Positions 1 through 8,653 are shown, counted from the stretch's first letter. The stretch is DNA of 64,000 nucleotides from Firmicutes bacterium HGW-Firmicutes-14 (GCA_002840275.1 PHAB01000016.1:49194-113193), one strand, 5' to 3'. Notes: a model not told the origin generated them from the letters alone. Numbers and translations are program-made.

Positions 1-515
1 CTGTTTTTAGCATCGAGCGCCCCGAATGGCTCATCCATCAGCAAAACCCTGGGGTTCATGGCAAAAGCCCTGGCAATAGCCACCCTCTGCTGCATACCCC
101 CTGATAACTGCAAGGGATATTTGTGGGCAAAGTCCCTCAGCCCCACCAACCCCAGGTATTCATCCGCAATTTTTTCAATTGTTTTTTTGCCTGTGGATTT
201 TTTTACCTGCCGGATACCAAATACAATATTCTGCCTGGCCGTCATCCAGGGAAACAGGGAATAATGCTGAAACACCAAGCCCCTGTCAGGGCCAGTACCT
301 TTTATCACCTGCCCGTCAATGAAGATACAGCCGGCGGAAGGAAAACTGAGGCCGGCCAGGAGGCTCAGCAATGTGCTTTTGCCACAGCCGCTCGGCCCGA
401 TTATGCTGACAAATTCCCCTTCATGCACAGAAATATTAATACCCTCAACCGCGGGCAGGGCAGCGCCCCGGTCCTCATATGCATATGAGACATTTTCCAG
501 TCTGATTTTTGTCAT
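1..515 (-). CDS. ABC transporter ATP-binding protein, NitT/TauT/SsuB type (partial)
   Basis: ATPase subunit of an importer for a sulfonate-, taurine- or nitrate-like solute; only the first 171 codons lie in the window and the C-terminus runs off the left edge. Visible motifs in order are Walker A GPSGCGKST, the Q-loop in VFQHYSLFPW, the signature LSGGMQQRVAIARA and Walker B VLLMDEPFGALD. The ATG at 515 opens MTKIRLENVS; an ATG 5 bases upstream meets a stop after one codon, so 515 is the start. It is the last visible gene of the minus-strand operon that begins with the binding lipoprotein at 4341, which would be its solute receptor; the permease presumably lies outside the window. Substrate is inferred from context, not seen. 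Confidence 0.9.
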   Translation of the reverse strand, partial: MTKIRLENVSYAYEDRGAALPAVEGINISVHEGEFVSIIGPSGCGKSTLLSLLAGLSFPSAGCIFIDGQVIKGTGPDRGLVFQHYSLFPWMTARQNIVFGIRQVKKSTGKKTIEKIADEYLGLVGLRDFAHKYPLQLSGGMQQRVAIARAFAMNPRVLLMDEPFGALDAKN

Positions 516-555
516 CTCATAAATCCCCTTATTGATATAAGTCATCTGATATAAC

Positions 556-1221
556 TTATCCGTTATAATCGTCCGTTTCTTCCAGCAGCCGGGCATAATA
601 AAACCCGCTTGTATAGAGAGCCGCTGCCGGGTTGTGCCCCATGACCCTGTCCTTGGTGATCAGAGTGGTCACCAGGGCCTTGGAGTATTTGATAAACAGC
701 GAGTCATGTCCCACACAGAGTCCCACAATGACATTCAAATCTGTTTTGGCCCTGTTCAGCAGCCTGGCCTGCAGGATTGGATTACACAGGGATTCGTGGC
801 AACCTTTCTTAACTTTTAAATCTTCCGCTACCCCAACCTCCGTCTTATCAGTTGAGCCTACCTTGCAGATGACACAATAGCTTTCCAGTCCTTTTGCCTT
901 CAGTATTTTCGCGAAAATCCTTGCTTCGTTCATCAACCCCACACAGGTTGCTATACCTATCTTTTTGGCCCCTGTCTTTTTGGCAAAAGCAATGATTTCC
1001 TCAGCCCTGGTGAGCTTGCCATAGTACAGGCCCTCTATTTCCGCTGCTGCATGAGATATTTTAGCAATAGTCTCGTCATTGGTATAAAGTTTATTTGTTT
1101 TATCTATTTCTTTACTGCTCGTACCCACTGTCAGGCAAAAAGCCGGGAACTCTTTTTCCCTCCTGTAGCAGTTGACTACACCGCAATCCGAGCAGCTTAG
1201 TTTATTGGGCCGGTCATTCAT
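556..1221 (-). CDS. DUF1847 family cysteine-rich putative metal-binding protein
   Basis: 221-aa cytosolic protein of the DUF1847 family, whose function is unknown and which is usually described as metal-binding. The N-terminus carries the family's Cys cluster (C-S-D-C-G-V-V-N-C, then F-C near residue 29), and further Cys-containing segments follow (ATCVG, CVICK, GLCVGHD). It starts at ATG 1221 behind GGGAGGAAATAAA and is separated by one base from the stop of the methyltransferase gene upstream, so the two are almost certainly cotranscribed and probably translationally linked. In this operon it could supply or sense a metal or sulfur ligand for the neighbouring zinc methyltransferase; that role is inference only. 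Confidence 0.85.
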   Translation of the reverse strand: MNDRPNKLSCSDCGVVNCYRREKEFPAFCLTVGTSSKEIDKTNKLYTNDETIAKISHAAAEIEGLYYGKLTRAEEIIAFAKKTGAKKIGIATCVGLMNEARIFAKILKAKGLESYCVICKVGSTDKTEVGVAEDLKVKKGCHESLCNPILQARLLNRAKTDLNVIVGLCVGHDSLFIKYSKALVTTLITKDRVMGHNPAAALYTSGFYYARLLEETDDYNG

Positions 1222-1222
1222 T

Positions 1223-2329
1223 TTATTTCCTCCCTTGACAGTTTTTCATCGGCTGACAGTTTTCCCACATGACTAGCAGTTTTTCCGCATCGACAGGGTA
1301 GCCCACCGACCTCACGGTATCAAGCATGGCATGAATATTGGCAAATGGGGTTTCTGTCGGCAGGCTGCACCCTGAGGCCACAATAAAACCTTTGGGGTTA
1401 CCAAAACCCTTTAACATACACTCCAGCACCTCCCGGCGGACATAGTCAGGACTGCCCATCAGCATTGTCTCGGAAGGCCTGACATTTCCCATTAGCCGTA
1501 CTTTATCCCCGATTTTCAGTTTACACTCCAGGAGATCGGCATCACTATCAATACTGAGACAGTCTGCCCCTGTCATGGCCATTAACTCCCAGATTGGTTT
1601 GGTATTGCCACAGATATGGAGAGTTACTTTTTGGCCCCTGGAATGAATATAATCGATGATTCTTTTAAGGTATGGAAACGAAAACTCCTTGAACTGCCTG
1701 GGTCCGATAACGGCACAGGATGACATGGCGTCAGTAAGGCTGGGGGTACACCCGGCATCGATAATCGCTTTTATGTAGTTTAGGGCGGTAGCCAGTGAAA
1801 TCTCGCATAGCTTGTGGACAATCGGCGGGTTTTTGATGGTGAGTTTGACCAGAAGTTCGGTGCCGATTAACAGTGAAGCATTGGTAAAGGGTCCGGTTAC
1901 AGCCCCGGTTACCACAGCTTCCCGGCCTATTTCCTCTACGGCTGTTTTCATCGCTTCCAGGTGATGGGGGAGGTTGCCGTCCCGGTGTGGATCCGCTGGC
2001 TCCAGCCGGTCTATCTCTGAAAGGTCATTTATGGCCGGGGCTTCGTGATACGCTGTTTCATCGGGAGGATAATGGATTTTGGCCCCCATGGCTTCGGCCA
2101 GGGTATAGAGGTCGGTAAATATCCGGATAATGTCATACTTAAACATCCTGTATGCTTCCACCTGGGCTTTGGCAATTAATTTTCCGTTTCTCCGGAACTC
2201 CGATACCTTAACTCCAATTACCCGGGCCGCCGTATTCCCTACGATTGGCACACAGGGCAGCCTGTCCACCGGTTCTCCCCTGTTATAAGCCGACATCCTC
2301 TCGATTGGTGTCATTTGATCTCTGAACAT
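1223..2329 (-). CDS. uroporphyrinogen decarboxylase-fold methyltransferase, MtaA/CmuA type
   Basis: 368-aa cytosolic protein with the URO-D/MetE-like barrel. It has H-I-C-G-N near residue 240 and a later G-C-S near residue 325, matching the H-x-C-x(n)-C zinc site of MtaA, MtbA and CmuA; true uroporphyrinogen decarboxylases lack this site. Such enzymes move a methyl group between a corrinoid protein and a thiol (coenzyme M, homocysteine or another acceptor). No corrinoid protein gene is present in the window. It sits between cysK and DUF1847 in a sulfur operon, so a thiol acceptor in cysteine or methionine metabolism is a reasonable inference. ATG 2329 is preceded by GGGAG at 8 bases. A paralogue lies at 7350-8423. 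Confidence 0.85.
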   Translation of the reverse strand: MFRDQMTPIERMSAYNRGEPVDRLPCVPIVGNTAARVIGVKVSEFRRNGKLIAKAQVEAYRMFKYDIIRIFTDLYTLAEAMGAKIHYPPDETAYHEAPAINDLSEIDRLEPADPHRDGNLPHHLEAMKTAVEEIGREAVVTGAVTGPFTNASLLIGTELLVKLTIKNPPIVHKLCEISLATALNYIKAIIDAGCTPSLTDAMSSCAVIGPRQFKEFSFPYLKRIIDYIHSRGQKVTLHICGNTKPIWELMAMTGADCLSIDSDADLLECKLKIGDKVRLMGNVRPSETMLMGSPDYVRREVLECMLKGFGNPKGFIVASGCSLPTETPFANIHAMLDTVRSVGYPVDAEKLLVMWENCQPMKNCQGRK

Positions 2330-2347
2330 CAGTGCTTCTCCCTTTAT

Positions 2348-3274
2348 TTATTCCTGGAACATCGCCGTACTCAGGTATCTTTCGCCTGTATCGGGTAATA
2401 TAGCCACAATCATCTTGCCTTTGTTTTCAGGCCGCCTGGCCAGCTCCAGGGCGGCATGAGCAGCGGCCCCGGACGAAATTCCCACCAGGAGGCCTTCTTC
2501 CCTAGCCAGGAGGCGGCCGGCCTCAAAGGCTTCTTCGTTTTTTACCCGGAAGACTTCATCGATGATTTCAACATTAAGAACCGCAGGCACAAATCCGGCT
2601 CCGATGCCCTGGATCTTATGGGGTCCGGGCGCTCCTCCCGATAAAACCGGGGAATCTTCAGGCTCCACAACTACGATTATTAATTCCGGCTTGCGTTTTT
2701 TGATAACTTCACCGGCACCTGTAATGGTTCCCCCGGTTCCGACTCCCCCAACCAGGATATCGATCCTGCCGCCGGTATCCTCCCAGATTTCTTCCGCGGT
2801 GGTGGTCCGGTGAATCTCAGGGTTGGCCGGGTTGTTAAACTGCTGGGGGACGAAGGAATCAGGAATTTCGGCCGCCAGTTCTTCGGCTTTCCGGATAGCC
2901 CCTTTCATCCCTTCGGCGCCTGGTGTCAGTACCAGTTCCGCGCCAAAGGCTTTAATCATGTTCCGGCGTTCCACACTCATAGTATCGGGCATTGCCAGGA
3001 TCAAACGGTAACCTTTGGCTGCCGCCACAAACGCCAGGGCAATACCGGTATTGCCGCTGGTCGGCTCAATAATGACCGTATCTTTTGTGATCAGCCCCTT
3101 GTCTTCAGCATCCTTCAGCATGGCAAAACCTATCCGGTCCTTGACACTGCCTCCCGGGTTAAATGCTTCCAGTTTAACAATCACATCAGCATCCAGTCCC
3201 TGTGAAAGCCGGTTAAGTTTGAGTAATGGCGTTTTTCCAATCAGTTCCGTTAAATTACCGGCTATTTTAGTCAT
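2348..3274 (-). CDS. cysK: cysteine synthase A (O-acetylserine sulfhydrylase)
   Basis: Makes L-cysteine from O-acetylserine and sulfide with pyridoxal phosphate. 308 aa, normal family length. The PLP lysine is in [10 protein letters not shown] near residue 41, the substrate loop is [11 protein letters not shown], and the phosphate-binding loop is VGTGGTITG near residue 175; SSGAA near the C-terminus is the PLP-ring site. I start it at ATG 3274, which has GGGAGG at 8 bases; a TTG at 3280 is possible but only 2 bases from the same ribosome site. The lipoprotein gene upstream stops at 3277, leaving a 2-base gap, so cysK is in the same operon and under the same sulfur-responsive promoter at 4415-4443. 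Confidence 0.93.
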   Translation of the reverse strand: MTKIAGNLTELIGKTPLLKLNRLSQGLDADVIVKLEAFNPGGSVKDRIGFAMLKDAEDKGLITKDTVIIEPTSGNTGIALAFVAAAKGYRLILAMPDTMSVERRNMIKAFGAELVLTPGAEGMKGAIRKAEELAAEIPDSFVPQQFNNPANPEIHRTTTAEEIWEDTGGRIDILVGGVGTGGTITGAGEVIKKRKPELIIVVVEPEDSPVLSGGAPGPHKIQGIGAGFVPAVLNVEIIDEVFRVKNEEAFEAGRLLAREEGLLVGISSGAAAHAALELARRPENKGKMIVAILPDTGERYLSTAMFQE

Positions 3275-3276
3275 AA

Positions 3277-4341
3277 TCAATTCCTCCCGTTTTTGAATTC
3301 CGATTTTAATTTTTTGTATACCGGGTTTCCGGGGTCTTCCTGCAGCAGTTCCCCAATGGCCTGGGAATATATGTCTGTGTTTATGTAATCCTTAATGTTC
3401 TTGTCAGAAGATATGTACCCGGCTTCATTCATCATCCCCCAGAACTTAACAATACCCTCCTTGTCGGGGTCCGGATTGCTGGAGATGTGGCCGCCGTATG
3501 TTTCTGCCTCAATGATATCTTTGTCGATTTTTACGTACTTGGAAATCATGTCAACTGTTTCGGTTTTCTTATTCTGATAGAAACCATAAGCCTTAATTAA
3601 TGCTCTTGAGAACTTCTTGTAGTCTTCGGGATTTTCCGTGATTTTTGAAGTTAGGGCTACCTGGCGGCAGCAGGTATGCTCGCTGATTAAATCACCGGAG
3701 TATTTGACGATTTTCAGGCCCTGCTGTTCAGCCATCTTCATATAGGGAGCCCATACCACACCGGCATCAACCGAACCCTTCTTCACAGCTTCCAAGACAG
3801 CTGCCGGTGAATCAAGTTCCTGAAATGTCACCTCTGTCTTCCAGTCAATGCCCGCCTGCTGAAGGGCGCCCCGGAATACCACATCTCCTGTGGCCAGCCT
3901 GACCGTTGCCACGGTTTTGCCCCTGAAACTGTTCAGGTCCTGAAACCGGTCAGCATTTTCCGGTTTAGCAACGATACCGGCGCCTTCTGATTGCTGCCCG
4001 CCAAAAAGCGTAAATTCAGCCCCTTTGGCAATAAAGATCAGCGGCGCAGCGGTTCCGAACGATCCTGCATCTATCTTCCCTGCTTTCACGGCATTTAAGC
4101 CCTCACCTGAATTGGTAAACTGGAACATTTCCACATCCAGGCCTTCTTCCTGAAAATAACCTTTCTCCTGAGCTACAAAATAAAGTACGTGGCCTGGAGT
4201 CGGCAGGTATCCCACATTGAATTTCTTGAGGCTTTTTTCCTCCTGGCTTGTTCCGGCAGACCCGTTTCTGTCACCACACCCTGTAAATGTCAATAAACCA
4301 ATTACTAAAAGAACAACCAATCCCCATAATCTCCTGTCCAT
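3277..4341 (-). CDS. ABC transporter substrate-binding lipoprotein, SsuA/TauA/NMT1 type
   Basis: 354-aa extracytoplasmic solute receptor. The N-terminal hydrophobic stretch ends in a lipobox (L-T-F-T-G-C), predicting a lipid-anchored protein. The body has the periplasmic-binding-protein type 2 pattern of the NitT/TauT/SsuA group: [33 protein letters not shown] 4341 has AGGAGG at 6 bases; the frame stays open upstream but without a ribosome site. It heads the operon binding protein, cysK, methyltransferase, DUF1847, ABC ATPase. The pairing with cysK and the shared operator with the met genes suggest an organosulfur ligand (sulfonate, taurine or similar), but this cannot be read from the sequence. 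Confidence 0.9.
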   Translation of the reverse strand: MDRRLWGLVVLLVIGLLTFTGCGDRNGSAGTSQEEKSLKKFNVGYLPTPGHVLYFVAQEKGYFQEEGLDVEMFQFTNSGEGLNAVKAGKIDAGSFGTAAPLIFIAKGAEFTLFGGQQSEGAGIVAKPENADRFQDLNSFRGKTVATVRLATGDVVFRGALQQAGIDWKTEVTFQELDSPAAVLEAVKKGSVDAGVVWAPYMKMAEQQGLKIVKYSGDLISEHTCCRQVALTSKITENPEDYKKFSRALIKAYGFYQNKKTETVDMISKYVKIDKDIIEAETYGGHISSNPDPDKEGIVKFWGMMNEAGYISSDKNIKDYINTDIYSQAIGELLQEDPGNPVYKKLKSEFKNGRN

Positions 4342-4377
4342 GTTAAACCTCCTTATTATTCGCCTTAGGTGGCATTT

Positions 4378-4443
4378 CCTAGTATTCTTATCGGTTTTTA
4401 CTAGTATGCTTTTTATATTAGCAAAGACATCTATTAATGTCAA
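4378..4443 (-). promoter_or_regulatory. sigma-A promoter with candidate sulfur-responsive operator (copy A)
   Basis: Minus strand: -35 TTGACA at 4438-4443, 17-bp spacer, -10 TAATAT at 4415-4420. Downstream of the -10, plus-strand 4378-4397 reads CCTAGTATTCTTATCGGTTT, which recurs with one change (T to A) at 7144-7163 in the promoter of the metI-like operon. The position just after the start point suits a repressor. A CymR/Rrf2-type cysteine regulator is the obvious candidate in Firmicutes, but no such gene is in the window and the assignment is inference. Confidence 0.75.
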
Positions 4444-4485
4444 TTGTTTTTTTATTAAAAATAATGCGGCCCCAAAAGGAGTCTA

Positions 4486-4516
4486 TATAAAAAGGAAGCC
4501 AAAAACCGGCTTCCTC
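4486..4516 (-). terminator. rho-independent terminator after the metC-like gene
   Basis: On the minus strand the stem GGAAGCC / GGCTTCC closes a short loop and is followed by TTTTTATAT. It ends the metI-metC-like operon about 35 bases after the stop codon at 4549 and separates it from the promoter at 4415-4443. Confidence 0.85.
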
Positions 4517-4548
4517 CCCTGTCAAACCTCGTGTTCAAATTTAATTTT

Positions 4549-5688
4549 TTAAATTTTTTTTATTGCTGCTTCCAGGTCGGCAACCAAATCATCTGGATCC
4601 TCAAGGCCCACCGACAGCCTGACAAGGTCATCCGTTACCCCGGTTCGCTCCCTGTGGGCCGGATGCATACCTGCATGGGACATGTTAACAGGGTATGAAA
4701 TGATACTTTCCACACCCCCCAGGCTGACAGCCAGGGCAGGCAAACACAGGGCCTCCAGCACCTGCCTGGCAGCCGGCCCGTCTTTCATCCTGAAGGACAC
4801 AATCCCCCCGGGCCCCCCGGCCTGCCTGTCGTGAATATCCTTCCCCGGGTGGTCCGGCAATCCAGGGAAATATACCTGTCTTATCTCCGGCTGCCGGGAA
4901 AGCCATTCAGCAACTTTCGCCGCACCTTGCTGGTGCATGTCCATACGGGCTTTCAGGGTCTTTATCCCCCTCATCAGCAGCCAGCAATCCTGGGGACCCA
5001 GGATTGCGCCAAAGGCATTCTGGATAAACCCGATGCGGGCTGCCGTTTCTTTATCAGCCGCAACTACCAGGCCGGCTATCAGGTCACTGTGTCCCCCCAG
5101 GTACTTTGTTCCACTATGGATGACTATATCTATTCCCATTTCAATAGGTCTCTGCAAGTAAGGAGTCATAAAGGTGTTATCCACAATGGTTAACAGCCCC
5201 TTTTCCCTGGCTGTTTCCGAAAGCACCTGCAGGTCTGTAATCCTGAGCAGCGGGTTGGAAGGTGTTTCTGCAAACAGGGCTTTGGTATTTTCTCTGACAG
5301 CCGCCTTAACCTTCGCGGGGTCGGTGAAATCAACGAAAGTAGCCTCAATCCCCAGCCGGTTGAACAACTGGGTCAGGACACGGTAAGTCCCGCCATAGAC
5401 ATCTTCAGTCACCACAAGGTGGTCTCCCGGAGAAAATATCAGGAACACACTTGATAAAGCTGCCATTCCCGAGGAAAAGGCAAACCCGTCAATACCTCCC
5501 TCCAATTCGGTAATAATTGACTCAAGGGCATCCCTTGTAGGATTCCCGGAACGGCCATAGCTGTATGGCCCGAACTCACCGGCCTTTTCCTGCCGGTAGG
5601 TGGAAGCATGGTATACAGGGACACTGAGGGCGCCTGTATTACGGTCAATTTCATTTCCTGTATGAAGGATTCGCGTACCTATTTTCAT
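4549..5688 (-). CDS. metC: PLP-dependent trans-sulfuration enzyme, cystathionine beta-lyase (MetC) type
   Basis: 379-aa Cys/Met metabolism PLP enzyme. The PLP lysine lies in HSGTKYLGGHSD near residue 200; SSGMAALSSV and YGRSGNPTR are cofactor/substrate loops. The C-terminal SLGGVESIISYP and MSHAGM resemble the Bacillus MetC branch, which cleaves cystathionine to homocysteine, pyruvate and ammonia. A cystathionine gamma-lyase or sulfhydrylase activity cannot be excluded from sequence alone. The ATG at 5688 overlaps the stop of the upstream paralogue (ATGA) and has GGAGG at 7 bases, so translation is coupled. With the metI-like gene it would form the two-step route from O-acylhomoserine and cysteine to homocysteine. 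Confidence 0.85.
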   Translation of the reverse strand: MKIGTRILHTGNEIDRNTGALSVPVYHASTYRQEKAGEFGPYSYGRSGNPTRDALESIITELEGGIDGFAFSSGMAALSSVFLIFSPGDHLVVTEDVYGGTYRVLTQLFNRLGIEATFVDFTDPAKVKAAVRENTKALFAETPSNPLLRITDLQVLSETAREKGLLTIVDNTFMTPYLQRPIEMGIDIVIHSGTKYLGGHSDLIAGLVVAADKETAARIGFIQNAFGAILGPQDCWLLMRGIKTLKARMDMHQQGAAKVAEWLSRQPEIRQVYFPGLPDHPGKDIHDRQAGGPGGIVSFRMKDGPAARQVLEALCLPALAVSLGGVESIISYPVNMSHAGMHPAHRERTGVTDDLVRLSVGLEDPDDLVADLEAAIKKI

Positions 5689-6869
5689 AAATGAGCCTCC
5701 CAACCGTCAAATGCCTGTCTTAAATCGTCCAGCAAATCATCAATATCCTCGATGCCTGCCGACAACCTGAGCAGCCTGTCATTAATACCCATTCGCTCAC
5801 GCTCGGCAGGGTCTATGTCAGCATGAGTCTGGAAAGCCGGAAATGTCATGAGGGTTTCGACACCTCCGAGGCTTTCAGCAAAAGAAACCAGTTTTATACT
5901 GTTAAGAATTTTTTCTGCCACTCCCCTGTTTATCACCTCGAAAGACACCATCGCCCCGAAACCCTTGGCCTGTTTTCTTAATACTTTTTTGCCCGGATGG
6001 CTGTCAAGGCCAGGGTAAAACACCCTGGTTACCGGTTCCCGGTCTGCCAGCCACTCTGCTATGAGCCTGGCATTTTCAGACTGGCGGTCGAGTCTCACAC
6101 CCAGGGTTTTCATTCCCCTTATAACCAGCCAGCTGTCCTGAGGGCCAAGCACAGCGCCAACCGAATTCTGGAGGAATGCAACCCGTTCTGCAGTTTCTTC
6201 ATCTTTTACAACCACCAGGCCCGCCACTGTATCATTATGTCCTGACAGATATTTTGTGGCGCTGTACACAACTATGTCTGCACCCAGGTCAAGAGGACGC
6301 TGCAGGTAAGGGGTCATAAAGGTATTGTCAGCAATGGTCACAATGCCTCTCTCCCGTGCCATACGGCTGATAGCCGGAATGTCGGCCACCTTCAGCAGCG
6401 GGTTGGTCGGTGATTCAACCAGTATAGCCACTGTGGTCTCCCTTAGAGCCTGGCTAACCTGATAGATGTCACTGGTGTCCACATAGGAAGTTTTGATCCC
6501 AAACCGGCGGAATACCGCGTCTAAAAGCCTGTATGTACCTCCATATAAATCTTCAGTCACTACCAGGTGGTCGCCGGGCCGGAACAGCAGTAAAAGGTTG
6601 GTAACAGCCGCCATTCCTGAAGAATAAGCAAAACCCCCTGCTCCATCATCCAGAAGGGCAATACCCTCTTCCAGCACTTTCCGGGTAGGGTTGCCTGTAC
6701 GGGAATAGTCATAACCGGTACTCTCCCCCAGGGCCGGGTGCCTGAAAGTTGCTGTCTGGTAAATCGGTGGTGATATTGCACCCGTATAATCTGACCCCAC
6801 TCCTATCTGGACGGCCTTTGTAGCAATTTTTTTAGCAGCGACATTTTTAGTGCCGGCTTCCTCGGGCAT
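5685..6869 (-). CDS. metI: PLP-dependent trans-sulfuration enzyme, cystathionine gamma-synthase (MetI) type
   Basis: 394-aa PLP enzyme, paralogue of the next gene. The PLP lysine is in YSATKYLSGHND; STGYDYSRTGNPTR, YSSGMAAV and FAESLGGVETL match the Bacillus MetI branch, which joins O-acylhomoserine with cysteine (or sulfide). The N-terminus has about 15 extra residues before the conserved TKAVQIG. ATG 6869 lies behind AGGAGGGTGG. It is first in a two-gene operon transcribed from the promoter at 7184-7212, with a ThiF-like gene remnant lying between that promoter and this start. The exact sulfur donor is not determinable here. Confidence 0.86.
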   Translation of the reverse strand: MPEEAGTKNVAAKKIATKAVQIGVGSDYTGAISPPIYQTATFRHPALGESTGYDYSRTGNPTRKVLEEGIALLDDGAGGFAYSSGMAAVTNLLLLFRPGDHLVVTEDLYGGTYRLLDAVFRRFGIKTSYVDTSDIYQVSQALRETTVAILVESPTNPLLKVADIPAISRMARERGIVTIADNTFMTPYLQRPLDLGADIVVYSATKYLSGHNDTVAGLVVVKDEETAERVAFLQNSVGAVLGPQDSWLVIRGMKTLGVRLDRQSENARLIAEWLADREPVTRVFYPGLDSHPGKKVLRKQAKGFGAMVSFEVINRGVAEKILNSIKLVSFAESLGGVETLMTFPAFQTHADIDPAERERMGINDRLLRLSAGIEDIDDLLDDLRQAFDGWEAHL

Positions 6870-6908
6870 TCTTATTCCACCCTCCTATGGTTAATTGTTT
6901 TTCGTCCG

Positions 6909-7082
6909 TCAGCGCCTGGCCGGTAAAGCGGAGAATGCTGCCGGTGACCCCAAACCCCCGGCCCCGATAATCAATACCCTGCTCCTGCTAATTTTCTTCT
7001 GCCCCTTACCGCCGACTTCAGGAAGAATTATATGCCTGCTGTATCTTATTATCTGTTTCTCGCTAAATTCAAATTCTGGCAT
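6909..7082 (-). pseudogene. truncated ThiF/MoeB/HesA-family adenylyltransferase (5' remnant)
   Basis: A 57-codon frame from ATG 7082 to TGA 6909 that I recognise as the N-terminus of a ThiF/MoeB/HesA E1-like enzyme: RYSRHIILPEVGGKGQ, then VLIIGAGGLGSPAA, the nucleotide-binding glycine motif. Intact relatives run to about 250 aa and adenylylate the C-terminal Gly of a small sulfur-carrier protein. Homology stops right after the glycine motif, and the metI-like gene follows 40 bases later, so the remainder has been deleted. It sits directly behind the sulfur-type promoter, so it was once the first gene of the met operon. The fragment cannot be functional as an enzyme. Confidence 0.85.
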
Positions 7083-7143
7083 TTTATTACCAATGTGCTC
7101 CTTTTTCTTTCCTGTACCGGTATTGAATCCAGCACCCTTATAT

Positions 7144-7212
7144 CCTAGTATTCATATCGGTTTATTATAATTTTGTTTGTTTTATGTTATCAAAGGCCAT
7201 TATTAATGTCAA
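7144..7212 (-). promoter_or_regulatory. sigma-A promoter with candidate sulfur-responsive operator (copy B)
   Basis: Minus strand: -35 TTGACA at 7207-7212, 17-bp spacer, -10 TAACAT at 7184-7189; plus strand 7144-7163 reads CCTAGTATTCATATCGGTTT, matching copy A at 19 of 20 positions. The bases around the -35 (CAATTGACATTAATA) are also shared with copy A, so the two promoters look like duplicates driving one regulon. Confidence 0.75.
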
Positions 7213-7254
7213 TTGTTTTTTAAAAACTATAAAAGCGCGCATATTTTCCTTTAA

Positions 7255-7293
7255 TATAAAAAAGGCCTGGCCCCAGTCACCGGGACAGACCTT
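7255..7293 (-). terminator. terminator-like hairpin upstream of the met promoter
   Basis: Minus-strand imperfect stem AAGGTCTGTCCC / GGGGCCAGGCCTT followed by TTTTTTAT. It lies on the minus strand between the met promoter at 7184-7212 and the methyltransferase gene that stops at 7350. Because both are minus-strand and the promoter fires away from this site, it terminates transcripts of the 7350-8423 gene. Confidence 0.8.
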
Positions 7294-7349
7294 CAACGCT
7301 TTATTACGCTAATTGTTTAATTTTTTTGTTTTCTTTGCAGACACGGTTG

Positions 7350-8423
7350 TCAATCGTAAAAGCCATAGTCCCTCAGGGCCTTCATCATATAATGCATATT
7401 TATGGGCGGGGCCTGAACAGGGACCTCACAACCTGCCATCAAAACAAATCCCCTGGGGGAATCTTTGCCCTCCAGGATGCACCTTTTGGTTTCCTCATAG
7501 ACCTCTTCAGGGGTACCCATCTGGATAATTGTTGTATTTATGTTTCCGGCAATGATATTCTTGTCCCCGAACATCCTTACCGCCTTTTCCAGGCTGACTT
7601 CATGCCCAAAACTGACAATACCGGGACTGCCGTAATTCACTTTCTGCCAATGGGGCAAATTCAGGTTCTGTTCTCCGCAGATGTGTGAGAAAAACGTTCT
7701 GATTCCTTTGACAATTGCTTTATCGTGTATCTCCGAAACATAAGGAAGGGCAAACTCCTCAAACTGTCCCGGGGAAATCAGCTGGTTGGCTTCAGTAGGT
7801 CCGCCGTCAAAAGCCATCATTCTCTCAGCTCCATACCGTTCTATAAACAGGTCAATAACTTTAAGCAAAAAATCGGTGGATTTTCTTAATGTCATATGAA
7901 CAAGCCTTGGTTCTTTTTTCATCCACTTGAGCATTAGTTCCTCACCTATAGTGGTTCCGGCAAAGGTAAAAGGTGTACCGGCATGTACAATTACAGGCAT
8001 CCCATATTCGGCCTGCATGTCAGAAAAGCGCAGCATCAAAGGCACTGCACCGCACCGGCTGACATCGTCAGGAACCTGATACATTTCCACTGCTTCCGGA
8101 GTGTTCAAAGGATGTCTTGTCACATGAGGGGCTTGTTCGTATTTACCATAGGGAAAATGTAATTCGCCTCCCAGTTCCCAGCCGCCGTACGAAGCATACC
8201 CATAGAGGGGTGAGCCGTCATAGCCGAACATTTCCTGGGTCAGCATCTGTGCCCGGAAACTAATTTCCGGTTCCGCGTAAATATCACCAACTTTATATCC
8301 TGTTGTAACAGCAGTATACCCGAAGATAAAGGGAATGAAAGGTACCCTGTCCGGCTTCTTCCCAGACAGCAGGGCATGCATCCGTTCCGGAGGAGACATT
8401 CTTTCATGGCAGTTGTGAGTCAT
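7350..8423 (-). CDS. second MtaA/CmuA-type URO-D-fold methyltransferase
   Basis: 357-aa paralogue of the 1223-2329 gene product. The zinc motif is H-I-C-G-E near residue 252 with a later M-A-G-C-E, again the H-x-C-x(n)-C arrangement of methyltransferases rather than a porphyrin decarboxylase. FDGGPTEANQLISP and GNINTTI are typical segments of this group. ATG 8423 is preceded by AGGAGG at 9 bases; the open frame to 8471 lacks a ribosome site. It is monocistronic, ends in a terminator, and is divergent from marR, so it may be under MarR control. Methyl donor and acceptor are unknown; no corrinoid protein is nearby. Confidence 0.85.
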   Translation of the reverse strand: MTHNCHERMSPPERMHALLSGKKPDRVPFIPFIFGYTAVTTGYKVGDIYAEPEISFRAQMLTQEMFGYDGSPLYGYASYGGWELGGELHFPYGKYEQAPHVTRHPLNTPEAVEMYQVPDDVSRCGAVPLMLRFSDMQAEYGMPVIVHAGTPFTFAGTTIGEELMLKWMKKEPRLVHMTLRKSTDFLLKVIDLFIERYGAERMMAFDGGPTEANQLISPGQFEEFALPYVSEIHDKAIVKGIRTFFSHICGEQNLNLPHWQKVNYGSPGIVSFGHEVSLEKAVRMFGDKNIIAGNINTTIIQMGTPEEVYEETKRCILEGKDSPRGFVLMAGCEVPVQAPPINMHYMMKALRDYGFYD

Positions 8424-8608
8424 TTTTAACACCCTCCTAATTATTTTTAGAAGAATCCTGGAATGTCTCAAGTGTCAAAAGTAGCCTGACCGGACTTCTT
8501 ACCCTGATATAACCGTTCTTCAATTACTACATCTTTAGTAATTCATATTTTACATCAAATTTCTTTTCATTACAAACAACAATCGTAAAAACAGGTCATC
8601 TACACCAA

Positions 8609-8653
8609 TTGACCTCCCAGCGAAAACATGGCATAATATAGTCAGTATACTGA
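8609..8653 (+). promoter_or_regulatory. marR promoter with 12-bp palindromic operator
   Basis: -35 TTGACC at 8609-8614, 17-bp spacer, -10 CATAAT at 8632-8637. The perfect palindrome TCAGTATACTGA at 8642-8653 covers the expected start point and recurs at 9117-9128. MarR dimers bind such short palindromes, so autorepression is likely. The site also lies in the divergent region of the 8423 gene. Confidence 0.8.

Noticed and set aside
6870..7143. SAM (S-box) riboswitch in front of the metI-like gene
   Set aside because: The leader is occupied by the ThiF-like gene remnant; no S-box core sequence is visible.
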